A DNA stretch of 64,000 nucleotides, taken from positions 186,001 through 250,000 of the forward strand of contig JAEWJZ010000029.1 of the NCBI GenBank assembly GCA_023386315.1, given 5' to 3'. Position numbers and translations under genes: made by a program. This stretch comes from Bacillota bacterium (GTDB taxonomy: Bacteria; Bacillota; Clostridia; Lachnospirales; Lachnospiraceae). Shown here piece by piece: positions 55,131 to 63,134 of the stretch (positions are counted from its first letter, which is position 1; the number at the start of each line of letters is the position of its first letter). The notes beneath the pieces were generated by a model. It was not told where the DNA came from. It was given only the letters and a program-made list of their open reading frames with translations, and searched no databases.

Positions 55131-55197
55131 AAAAGCTTCTATATGGGAATGTATTATTTAATTTATCTAATTCATTCCCATATAGAAGCTTTTTTTA
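55131..55197 (+). terminator. strong terminator closing the RT operon
   Basis: A perfect 21-bp stem (55131-55151 with 55173-55193) around a 21-base A+T-rich loop, running into TTTTTTT. The unusually long stem marks the right edge of the island. Confidence 0.8.
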
Positions 55198-55294
55198 GCA
55201 ATCACCAAAGAAATCATTTTTGGAACAGCAGTCTTCTGTTTTTTCCGTTATAATGGAGCTACCACGTGGAAAAAAAGAAAGGAGGCAGACGAAA

Positions 55295-56227
55295 ATGGAA
55301 GCCGAAGACAGAATTTCCATGACTGCCGTTTTAATCGATGAGCACTTAAAAGAGGAAGTGACCATCCTGCAGCTGTCTGCCTGGGCGGGGTATTCTCCCG
55401 GCTATTTTACCAGATGTTTTAAGCGGAAATTCGGGATTTCTCCTATGGAATATGTAAAGCAGAGAAAGCTTTTAACAGCTGCAAAGGAGATTGCAAAAGG
55501 AAGGCGGATTCTTGATGCAGCTCTGAACTACGGCTGGGAAACCCACAGCGGATTTACCAAATCCTTCACCTCTGTGTTTGGATACTCCCCTGTTTTGCTG
55601 CGGGCTATCTACGTTCGTGATGCCTCTGTGAAAGGAGACAGACAATTAATGGAAGAATATATAAAAACAACACAGTTATATAAAAAACCGGAGGAATTAT
55701 GGCAGATTCTTTGCCTCACATTAAAAGAAAATAAAACAGAGTATAACAACGAAAAATTAAAAAGAATCTACCAGCTGGCAAAGACATTACATGAAGGAGA
55801 GAAAAGAAGATCAGGGGAGGAATATATCACCCATCCACTAAATGTGGCAATCATTCTGGCGGATATGGGAACTGATGAAAATACCGTCTATGCAGGACTT
55901 CTCCATGACGTGTGGCGGGGAGAATATAAGGAGAAAATTGTTTCGGAGGCCGGTCCTGCAATAGGTGAGATTCTTTTATCTTACGAAGAATTTGAGCACA
56001 CCCATGAAAGTCTTGATGACCGGGGCGTTATGGTAGCACTTTCAGATCGTCTTCATAACATGAGAACAATTGAGTATGTGGATCCGGCAACATGGAAAAG
56101 GAGGGCAGAAGATACGTTGCGGCTGTTTTCCCCCATTGCATCAAAATGTGCCGATTTCAGACTTCGCTCGGAACTTGATGAACGTTCCATAAAGTTTCTT
56201 TCAGTTGACAGAACGGATGAGGGCTGA
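55295..56227 (+). CDS. AraC-type DNA-binding domain fused to a SpoT/Rel-like HD domain
   Basis: 310 residues. Residues ~8-108 form the double-HTH of AraC regulators (TILQLSAWAGYSPGYFTRCFKRKFGISPMEYVKQ, then ALNYGWETHSGFTKSFTSVFGYSP). Residues ~155-300 match the (p)ppGpp hydrolase domain of Rel/SpoT: AKTLHEGEKRRSGEEYITHPLNVA (His 180), LLHD (204-205) and LSDRLHNMRT (Asp 251). The catalytic Glu-Asp that follows HDVV in active hydrolases is Arg-Gly here (HDVWRG), so it may bind but not cleave its ligand. The ATG at 55295 follows AAAGGAGG. Probably a ligand-sensing transcription factor. Confidence 0.85.
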   Translation: MEAEDRISMTAVLIDEHLKEEVTILQLSAWAGYSPGYFTRCFKRKFGISPMEYVKQRKLLTAAKEIAKGRRILDAALNYGWETHSGFTKSFTSVFGYSPVLLRAIYVRDASVKGDRQLMEEYIKTTQLYKKPEELWQILCLTLKENKTEYNNEKLKRIYQLAKTLHEGEKRRSGEEYITHPLNVAIILADMGTDENTVYAGLLHDVWRGEYKEKIVSEAGPAIGEILLSYEEFEHTHESLDDRGVMVALSDRLHNMRTIEYVDPATWKRRAEDTLRLFSPIASKCADFRLRSELDERSIKFLSVDRTDEG

Positions 56228-56308
56228 TAAAATCTTTAAATTAAAAAGAGTGTATATTAATTCAATTAAAATGTATAGAACGTGCTTTTTGACGAGAGGA
56301 GAAATAAG

Positions 56309-56980
56309 ATGAAAATTGGTGCGATTACAGTGGGCCAGAGTCCGAGAACAGATGTTACAGCTGATATTATGGGTATTTTTGGCGGGAAAGCAGAACTTTG
56401 CGAAAAAGGAGGATTAGACGGGCTGACAAAGGAAGAAATCAGCAGATTTAAACCGGAGGAAGGCGATTACGTGCTGGTATCCAGATTAAATGATGGTTCT
56501 TCCGTAACGTTTGCAGAGCGTTTTATTCTTCCGCGGATTCAGACAGCGATTAATGAATTGGAGGCAGAGGGAGCGGAGCTTATCATGATGTTTTGTACAG
56601 GTAAATTTCCCGATACACTGAAATCTTCCGTCTCCCTGATCTATCCCTGTGATCTTCTGGACAGAATGGTTCCTCTTTTTTCACCCAATTCATCCATCAT
56701 TGTAGTAACACCATCCCCTCAGCAGTTAAAACAAAGTCTGGACAAATGGTCACAGATTGTAACAGATGTGATAGTTATTTCTGCCTCCCCGTACGGAGAC
56801 TGGGAGGAGATTTTAGAAGCGGCAGGGCAGGTGAAAGGATTAAAAGGAGATGTTATCGTACTGGACTGCATTGGATACAGCCAGGAGATGAAAAAGATAT
56901 TTGCGAGAGAAACCAAGAAACCGGTGATTCTGCCCAGAACACTGCTTGCACGCATGATTTCGGAATTAACAGACCGGTAA
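56309..56980 (+). CDS. aroM: AroM family protein
   Basis: 223 residues matching AroM: KIGAITVGQSPRTDVTADIM, DYVLVSRLNDGSSVTFAE and IVLDCIGYSQEMK. AroM has no proven biochemical role; the fold is like Asp/Glu racemases. It follows the AraC-HD regulator by 81 bases and precedes peptide-salvage genes. AroM genes are often found with peptidases and ABC peptide transporters in Firmicutes, and the context supports a role in amino-acid or peptide metabolism. Confidence 0.85.
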   Translation: MKIGAITVGQSPRTDVTADIMGIFGGKAELCEKGGLDGLTKEEISRFKPEEGDYVLVSRLNDGSSVTFAERFILPRIQTAINELEAEGAELIMMFCTGKFPDTLKSSVSLIYPCDLLDRMVPLFSPNSSIIVVTPSPQQLKQSLDKWSQIVTDVIVISASPYGDWEEILEAAGQVKGLKGDVIVLDCIGYSQEMKKIFARETKKPVILPRTLLARMISELTDR

Positions 56981-57119
56981 GTCATATAATCTCCTGATTC
57001 CTGTGCATACTGCTTAATTTGTCCTGAAATGACTGTGCACAAAGCTATTTACAAACAGGAATCCTCCTGATAGTATATTCATAATAATTTTATAAATATA
57101 AGTCAGGGGGATTCTTATC

Positions 57120-58289
57120 ATGAGTAATATCTTATTCAGAGCAAAGGAACTGGAGTCATATGGTATTGCCATAAGACGACAGATTCATAAGAATCCTGAG
57201 CTTGGTTTTGAACTTCCAAAAACAATAGCGCTTGTTGAAAAAGAGCTGATTTCAATGGGGTATGAGCCGGTTCGCTGCGGAAAAGCCGGGATCACCGTAA
57301 CCGCAGGAAAACCTGGCAGGACTTTTTTACTCCGGGCAGATATGGATGCCCTTCCCATGAAAGAAGAGACCGGTCTGGAATTTGCGTCTGGGAACGATTG
57401 TATGCACGCCTGCGGGCATGATATCCATACCAGTGCCCTGCTTGTGGCAGCCAGGATCTTAAAAGAAAGGGAAGAAGAATTACAGGGAACTGTAAAACTG
57501 ATGTTTCAGCCCTGTGAAGAAGGCGTGGCAGGTGCTCTTGATATGGTAAGGGCAGGGGTGCTTGAAAATCCCCGCGCAGATGCAGCCATGGCTCTTCATG
57601 TAGTACATGGAAAAGCTGGAACTGTGGGGTATTCCTGGACTACTGCGTGTGCTTCCAGTGATGTATTTGCCATAACGGTGAAAGGAAAGGGCGGTCACGG
57701 AGCCGCACCTCACAACTGCGTGGATCCAATCAACACAGCAGTACATATACATACGGCGCTGCAGGCGGTAAACAGCAGAGAGGTTCACCCCGACGAGATG
57801 CTGGTGCTCAGCATCTGTGAGATACATGGGGGAACCGCTTCGAATATATTTCCTGAGACAGTCGTGATGAAGGGAACGATCCGGACCATGAATCCGGAAG
57901 TAAGAAGTTTTGCAAAGGAGCGCCTGGTTCAGATTGCGAAGCAGACTGCAGCCGTATTCCGGGCCGAAGCGGCGGTTGAGTTTCTCCACGAGGGTGTTCC
58001 GCCCATGAGAAATGATACCATCCTTCTACAGGATACCAGGGAATATATTGACCGCATATTGGGAGAAGGTACCTGTTACGAGCTTCCCCGGATGACTGGC
58101 TCAGAGGATTTTTCTGTCATATCCCAGCTGGTTCCCTCGGTACTCTATTGGGTAGGAACCGGGTCAGAAGAGGAAGGGTATCCCTACGGTGTCCATGATC
58201 CGAGAGTTACATTTGATGAAGGAAGTTTACATAAGATGGCAGCCATCTATGCGGGAACTGCCATGGAGTGGCTGAGAGAACATTCTTAA
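57120..58289 (+). CDS. M20 family amidohydrolase (N-acyl-amino-acid hydrolase type)
   Basis: 389 residues. Start RRQIHKNPELGFELPKT, metal ligands in DMDALPMKEETGLEF, NDCMHACGHDIHTSALL and FQPCEEGVAGALDM, and the dimerisation-domain motif KGKGGHGAAPH. These are hallmarks of the IAA-amino-acid/hippurate hydrolase branch of M20D. It probably deacylates N-acyl or conjugated amino acids. ATG at 57120 with AGGGGG upstream. Confidence 0.9.
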   Translation: MSNILFRAKELESYGIAIRRQIHKNPELGFELPKTIALVEKELISMGYEPVRCGKAGITVTAGKPGRTFLLRADMDALPMKEETGLEFASGNDCMHACGHDIHTSALLVAARILKEREEELQGTVKLMFQPCEEGVAGALDMVRAGVLENPRADAAMALHVVHGKAGTVGYSWTTACASSDVFAITVKGKGGHGAAPHNCVDPINTAVHIHTALQAVNSREVHPDEMLVLSICEIHGGTASNIFPETVVMKGTIRTMNPEVRSFAKERLVQIAKQTAAVFRAEAAVEFLHEGVPPMRNDTILLQDTREYIDRILGEGTCYELPRMTGSEDFSVISQLVPSVLYWVGTGSEEEGYPYGVHDPRVTFDEGSLHKMAAIYAGTAMEWLREHS

Positions 58290-58318
58290 GACAAGGATTC
58301 ATTTTATACTGGCATAAT

Positions 58319-58366
58319 AAACGATAGTTAAAGGCGACTATGTCTTCTTTGGCTGTCGTTTTATTA
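58319..58366 (+). terminator. terminator after the first M20 gene
   Basis: Left arm 58319-58333 and right arm 58347-58362 pair over ~14 bases with several G-U pairs, followed by TATT. Confidence 0.5.
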
Positions 58367-58391
58367 AAATATAAAGAAAAGAGGAAGAATT

Positions 58392-60023
58392 ATGAAAAAG
58401 AGAATCTTAGCAGCAATCGCCGCCTTGGCAGCTACTGCTGTCTTAAGTGCATGCGGCTCTGATAAACCAGCCTCGACAGCAGCAGCGACTGAGCAGGCCA
58501 GCACAGCACAGGAGACGGCAAAAGAGGAGAAGACACCTGGGGAACCGGTATCCGGAGGCGTTTTAACCATCTCCCTTTCATCCTCCCCTAAGAATCTGGA
58601 TCCCGTTAAGTATACGGGAACTTACGAATCCCAGATCATCGGAACTGTCTGTGATACCCTTGTAGAGTACAACACAGAACTGACCGAAATCCAGCCTGGT
58701 CTGGCAAAATCGTGGAAGGTCAGTGACGATGGACTGGCTTATACTTTTACACTTCGGGATGATGTTTATTTCCAGCCTGGCAAATTTCAGGAAGGAAGAA
58801 AGATGACAGCAGAGGATGTGAAGTATTCTCTGGAACGTTCCCGTCAGCTTTCTGCCATGAACCGTCTGGACATGCTTGATCATTGTGAGGCAGTCAGTGA
58901 AACAGAACTGGTATGTTATCTGGCAGAACCCAATGCTGTATTCTTAACAGCGCTGACTGATGCAGGAAATGTAATTGTTCCAAAAGAAGAAGTGGAAGGC
59001 TGGGGAGATGATTTCGGCACTCACCTTGTAGGTACCGGCCCCTTTGCTCTGGAGTCCTTTGAACTGGACCAGCAGGCTGTATTAAAGCGAAACGACAAAT
59101 ACTGGGCTGCAAAACCTTATCTGGCTGGGGTTACATTTAAGCCGGTGAGCGACGGAAATCAGGCAGTTAACGCGCTGAGGACCGGAGAGATCAACCTGGC
59201 TACCAGCTTAAGCGGAGAAGCAGTCAAGATTGCAAGAGAAGACCAGTCTGTGAAACTGATGGAGACACCGGGACTTCATGTTGCATACATTTATTTCAAC
59301 CAGAAGAGCGGTCCTACTGCTGATATCAAAGTAAGAGAAGCAATTATCAAAGCAGTCAACGTAGATGAGCTGACTGCCGGAGTATATCAGTATAATGAGG
59401 CAAAACCAGCCAGCCTTCCGCTGCCGCCCGGTTCCTGGGGATATGACTCCAGCCTTGAGTCAGAAAAGCCGGCCTATGATCCGGAAGGAGCAAAGAAGCT
59501 TCTGGCAGAGGCAGGATATCCAGATGGTTTTGATTTAAATATCTACATCTCCAACACAGAAGCAAGAATAAAAATGGCAACACTGTTCCAGGCTTATTTA
59601 AAGCAGAATTTAAACATTAACGTGAACATAAACACAAGTGAATGGGGAACCTTCAGTGAAATCGCAGCATCCGGCAAAGCTGATGTCTTTGCAATGTCCT
59701 GGACCTGGTATCCGGATCCTTACTTCTTCCTAAACAAGCTGTTCCACTCCAGTTCCATCGGTTCTCTTGGAAATGGCCAGGGATTTGAAAATAAAGAGGT
59801 AGATCAGTATTTAGATGATGCCCTTCTTACAACAGATCAGGCTAAACGTGCAGAACTGTACAAAAAAGCCCTTGCTGTTATTGTAAAACAGTATCCGGGA
59901 ATCTTTTATGCCAATGAAAATGTAAACTGGGGTGTAAGCTCCAATGTTCAGGGTCTCACTCAGAGAGCAGACGGAAAGGTTAAAATCTGTACACCTGATA
60001 TCAATGTATGGTTATCAAAGTAA
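58392..60023 (+). CDS. dipeptide/oligopeptide ABC transporter substrate-binding lipoprotein
   Basis: 543 residues of the SBP_bac_5 family. The lipobox TAVLSAC (Cys 21) is followed by an Ala/Thr/Glu linker and PKNLDPVKYTGTYESQIIGTVCDTLVEYNTEL, PGLAKSWKVSDDGLAYTF and LVGTGPFALESFE. It captures peptides or related ligands outside the membrane for the permeases encoded next. ATG at 58392 after AGAGGAAG. Confidence 0.93.
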   Translation: MKKRILAAIAALAATAVLSACGSDKPASTAAATEQASTAQETAKEEKTPGEPVSGGVLTISLSSSPKNLDPVKYTGTYESQIIGTVCDTLVEYNTELTEIQPGLAKSWKVSDDGLAYTFTLRDDVYFQPGKFQEGRKMTAEDVKYSLERSRQLSAMNRLDMLDHCEAVSETELVCYLAEPNAVFLTALTDAGNVIVPKEEVEGWGDDFGTHLVGTGPFALESFELDQQAVLKRNDKYWAAKPYLAGVTFKPVSDGNQAVNALRTGEINLATSLSGEAVKIAREDQSVKLMETPGLHVAYIYFNQKSGPTADIKVREAIIKAVNVDELTAGVYQYNEAKPASLPLPPGSWGYDSSLESEKPAYDPEGAKKLLAEAGYPDGFDLNIYISNTEARIKMATLFQAYLKQNLNINVNINTSEWGTFSEIAASGKADVFAMSWTWYPDPYFFLNKLFHSSSIGSLGNGQGFENKEVDQYLDDALLTTDQAKRAELYKKALAVIVKQYPGIFYANENVNWGVSSNVQGLTQRADGKVKICTPDINVWLSK

Positions 60024-60036
60024 GAAACAGGAATGA

Positions 60037-60060
60037 GGGATATTGCATAAGCAATATCCC
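60037..60060 (+). other. intercistronic hairpin between the binding-protein and permease genes
   Basis: GGGATATTGC-ATAA-GCAATATCCC, a perfect 10-bp stem nested in a wider GAAACAG/CTGTTTC pairing. No T run follows. Such structures often stabilise the upstream binding-protein mRNA and lower downstream expression. Confidence 0.6.
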
Positions 60061-60087
60061 CTGTTTCAAAAATACGAGAGGAGATCT

Positions 60088-61041
60088 ATGTTAAAAACAA
60101 TATTAATCAGATGTCTGCAGATCATTCCATCTCTCTTTGTGGTCGTCACACTGACTTTTATCCTTACCAGAATGATTCCCGGTGACCCGGCAAGAGCGGT
60201 TTTAGGACCTCAGGCATCCGTGGAGGATGTTCAGAAAATGCGTGAGACCATGGGTCTTAATCAGCCTCTTGTGAACCAGTATAAAGATTATATGATCCAG
60301 ATTGCAAAGGGAGACTTCGGGGTCTCCTATTCTTACAATCAGCCGGTTCTGGGGCTGATTGCAAAAAGAATTCCCAATACCCTGCTTCTGGCATTGCCGT
60401 CAGTATTCATTGCTCTGATTGCAGGTCTGTTAATTGGTGTGACTTCGGCAGTCCGGCAGGGAACTTTATTTGATTATCTGTTCATGGTACTGGCACTGGT
60501 GGGGGTTTCCATGCCTATTTTCTGGCTGGGTCTTATGCTGGTGCTGGTTTTCAGCGTTCAATTAGGCTGGCTGCCTGTACTTGGGATGGGAAGTATTTCT
60601 TCCGGAATCGGAGATGTGATCCGCCATATGGTATTGCCCTGTTTTTGTCTGGCAACCATCCCGACTGCGACATTTTCCCGTATTACCCGTTCAAGCATTC
60701 TGGAATCCATTCATGGCGATTCCATTCGCGCTCTCAGAGCGAGGGGAATCAGGGAAGCGGTTGTGATCTGGAAATATGCATTAAAAAGTGCGCTGCCGCC
60801 CGTAATTACAGTTTTGGGTCTGCAGCTGGCAGGCTGTTTTGCAGGTGCGATTCTCACAGAAACCATTTTTGCCTGGCCAGGCATGGGAACCCTGATTGTA
60901 GGGGCAATTGACAACAGAGACTATGTCCTGATACAGGGAGCTGTCCTGGTGATTGCATTGGCATTTGTAATAATTAACATGCTTGTGGATGTGGTATATA
61001 TGATAATCAATCCCAATGTCAGCTATGAAGGAGGTTTTTAA
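60088..61041 (+). CDS. dipeptide-type ABC transporter permease (DppB-like)
   Basis: 317 residues, six membrane helices. The N-terminus (RCLQIIPSLFVVVTLTFILTRMIPGDPA) and coupling loop (RALRARGIREAVVIWKYALKSALPPVI) are diagnostic of DppB/OppB permeases. The ATG at 60088 follows GAGAGGAG. Directly abuts the second permease gene. Confidence 0.93.
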   Translation: MLKTILIRCLQIIPSLFVVVTLTFILTRMIPGDPARAVLGPQASVEDVQKMRETMGLNQPLVNQYKDYMIQIAKGDFGVSYSYNQPVLGLIAKRIPNTLLLALPSVFIALIAGLLIGVTSAVRQGTLFDYLFMVLALVGVSMPIFWLGLMLVLVFSVQLGWLPVLGMGSISSGIGDVIRHMVLPCFCLATIPTATFSRITRSSILESIHGDSIRALRARGIREAVVIWKYALKSALPPVITVLGLQLAGCFAGAILTETIFAWPGMGTLIVGAIDNRDYVLIQGAVLVIALAFVIINMLVDVVYMIINPNVSYEGGF

Positions 61042-61938
61042 ATGGCAAAGGTGCTTTTGCTGGACCAGCAGTCTCAGGAAGAGATTCTAAGAAGAGAGAG
61101 AAAAGCAAATAATGCATGGAATAAACTGAAACGGAATAAGACAGCAGTACTGGGACTTGCGGCTGTTTGCTTTATGATTGCCATTGCAGTGTTTGCCCCT
61201 TTTATAACTGACGGAAAGCCAAATGAAATTCACCCGATTGATGCCTACCTTACCTTTTTCGAAAAAGGCCATATATTCGGGACCGATGAGTTTGGAAGAG
61301 ATTTATTTACAAGAGTCTGCTACGGAGCCAGAGTTTCTCTCTTAGTTGCTGCGGGAGCTACCATAGTGGGAGGCATTGCCGGTGTCCTTTTGGGACTTCT
61401 GGCCGGATATATGGGTGGAATTGTGGATGCAGTTGTGATGCGGATTATGGATGGAGTTCTGGCATTTCCCTTTATCCTGCTTTCCATTGTGCTTATGACT
61501 GTACTGGGGTCCGGGATGATCAATGTGATTCTTGCCATTGGCATTGCAGAGATTCCAAGATTTGCCAGAGTAGTAAGAGGACAGGTGCTGGTGGTGAAGC
61601 GGGAAGAGTACTGCAATGCAGGAAGAGTAATCGGAATATCCCATTTCCGTATGCTGTTGCACCATATCCTTCCCAATACCGTTTCGGAAGTGATCGTCTA
61701 TGCGACTTTAAATATAGCCAGTGCCATTATTTCTGAATCTGCTTTAAGCTTTCTGGGACTTGGAATCGATCTGCCCACGGCTTCCTGGGGAAGTATTCTA
61801 AGAGCAGGGAGAAATTCACTGAATACGGCGCCTCATATTGCGGCCGTATCAGGGGCATTTATCCTGATAACGGTAATTGGTTTTAATCTTCTTGGCGACG
61901 GGATCCGGGATGTACTGGATCCTAAGATGAAAAAGTAG
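61042..61938 (+). CDS. dipeptide-type ABC transporter permease (DppC-like)
   Basis: 298 residues of the DppC/OppC family: an N-terminal amphipathic segment and membrane helix (AVLGLAAVCFMIAIAVFAPFITDG), HIFGTDEFGRDLFTRVCYGARVSL, and the coupling loop EYCNAGRVIGISHFRMLLHHILPN. Partner of the DppB-like permease in a heterodimeric channel. Confidence 0.93.
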   Translation: MAKVLLLDQQSQEEILRRERKANNAWNKLKRNKTAVLGLAAVCFMIAIAVFAPFITDGKPNEIHPIDAYLTFFEKGHIFGTDEFGRDLFTRVCYGARVSLLVAAGATIVGGIAGVLLGLLAGYMGGIVDAVVMRIMDGVLAFPFILLSIVLMTVLGSGMINVILAIGIAEIPRFARVVRGQVLVVKREEYCNAGRVIGISHFRMLLHHILPNTVSEVIVYATLNIASAIISESALSFLGLGIDLPTASWGSILRAGRNSLNTAPHIAAVSGAFILITVIGFNLLGDGIRDVLDPKMKK

Positions 61939-61946
61939 GAAAACGT

Positions 61947-63134
61947 ATGGATATGAACAAGTTAAAAGCAATTGCCAAACAGGCGATTGAGGAAAAATCG
62001 GATCAGCTATGGGAACTGGCTCTCTTTCTGTGGGACAATCCGGAATATAATTTCAATGAATATGTCTCAAGCAAAGCGGTGAGCGGACTGCTTGAAAACT
62101 TTGGTTTTGAAGTGGAACGGGGAATCTGCGGTCTTGATACGGCATTTTGCGGACGTTACGACAGCGGGAAACCGGGGCCTCATATCGGGTTCCTTGCTGA
62201 GTATGATGCTGTCCCCGGTATGGGGCATTCCTGCGGGCACAATCTTATGGCAGCCATGTCTGTGGGAGCGGGTGCAGGGGTAAAGTCAGTCATTGACCAG
62301 TCAGGCGGAACCATATCGGTTTACGGAACTCCAGCGGAAGAAGGCGGAGGCGGAAAAGTGATCATGCTTCAGCGAGGGGCATTTAAGGAGCTGGACGCAG
62401 CCATGATTATACACTCTGCAAATGAAACCGTAGTCAATGATATCTCCTATTCCGTAACCGATATGATTGTCACATATCATGGAAAAAAGGCTCATGGAGC
62501 AACCTGGCCGGAGGAAGGCGTCAGTGCACTGGAACCTTTGCTTTTGCTGTTTCAGTATATAAACGGCCAGAGGCTGTCATGGAATGGCAGGGGCACAATT
62601 CTCGGAGTAATAACAGACGGCGGCAGGGAACCAGTCACCATACCGGAAGTCACTCAGGCAAAGTTTACGGTCAGGTCCTTTGATCAGAGATTCAAAGAAA
62701 AAATTTTAAAGGAATTTCTGGAAGCCGGAGAATCCATTGCCCGTATGACAAGGACAACCTTTCAGTATGAGCAGGCGGGATATACATATGAAGATATCCG
62801 TAACAATCCCGGATTGGAAGCACTGCTTGAAAAGAACTTTACGGAACTTGGAGAAGTGGTAATGCCAAGAAGAAAAGAACTGGGAATCGGCTGCACCGAT
62901 GTGGGAAACATCACTCACGTAATACCTGCACTTCAGTCATACGTAAAGGTGGTGCCGGAGTTAAGAGGGCATACCAGAGAGTTTGAAGAGGCATGCCGGA
63001 GTGAGGCTGGAAAAAGAGCTGTATTAACAGGGGCGAAGGCACTGGCTCTTACAGCACTGGATCTTCTGTCATCTCCTGAGGAGATGGAGAAGGTGAAGAG
63101 AAGCTTTGAAGAAAGGAGGGGCTGCTGTGAGTGA
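61947..63134 (+). CDS. M20 family peptidase/amidohydrolase of the peptide-transport operon
   Basis: 395 residues: KSDQLWELALFLWDNPEYNFNE, metal-binding AEYDAVPGMGHSCGHNLMAAM, and GTPAEEGGGGKVIMLQRG. This resembles the AbgB/aminobenzoyl-glutamate-hydrolase and aminoacylase-1-like branch. It is embedded between the permease and ATPase genes, so it probably cleaves what the transporter brings in. An ATG at 61953 is an alternative start. It overlaps the ATPase gene by eight bases. Confidence 0.88.
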   Translation: MDMNKLKAIAKQAIEEKSDQLWELALFLWDNPEYNFNEYVSSKAVSGLLENFGFEVERGICGLDTAFCGRYDSGKPGPHIGFLAEYDAVPGMGHSCGHNLMAAMSVGAGAGVKSVIDQSGGTISVYGTPAEEGGGGKVIMLQRGAFKELDAAMIIHSANETVVNDISYSVTDMIVTYHGKKAHGATWPEEGVSALEPLLLLFQYINGQRLSWNGRGTILGVITDGGREPVTIPEVTQAKFTVRSFDQRFKEKILKEFLEAGESIARMTRTTFQYEQAGYTYEDIRNNPGLEALLEKNFTELGEVVMPRRKELGIGCTDVGNITHVIPALQSYVKVVPELRGHTREFEEACRSEAGKRAVLTGAKALALTALDLLSSPEEMEKVKRSFEERRGCCE

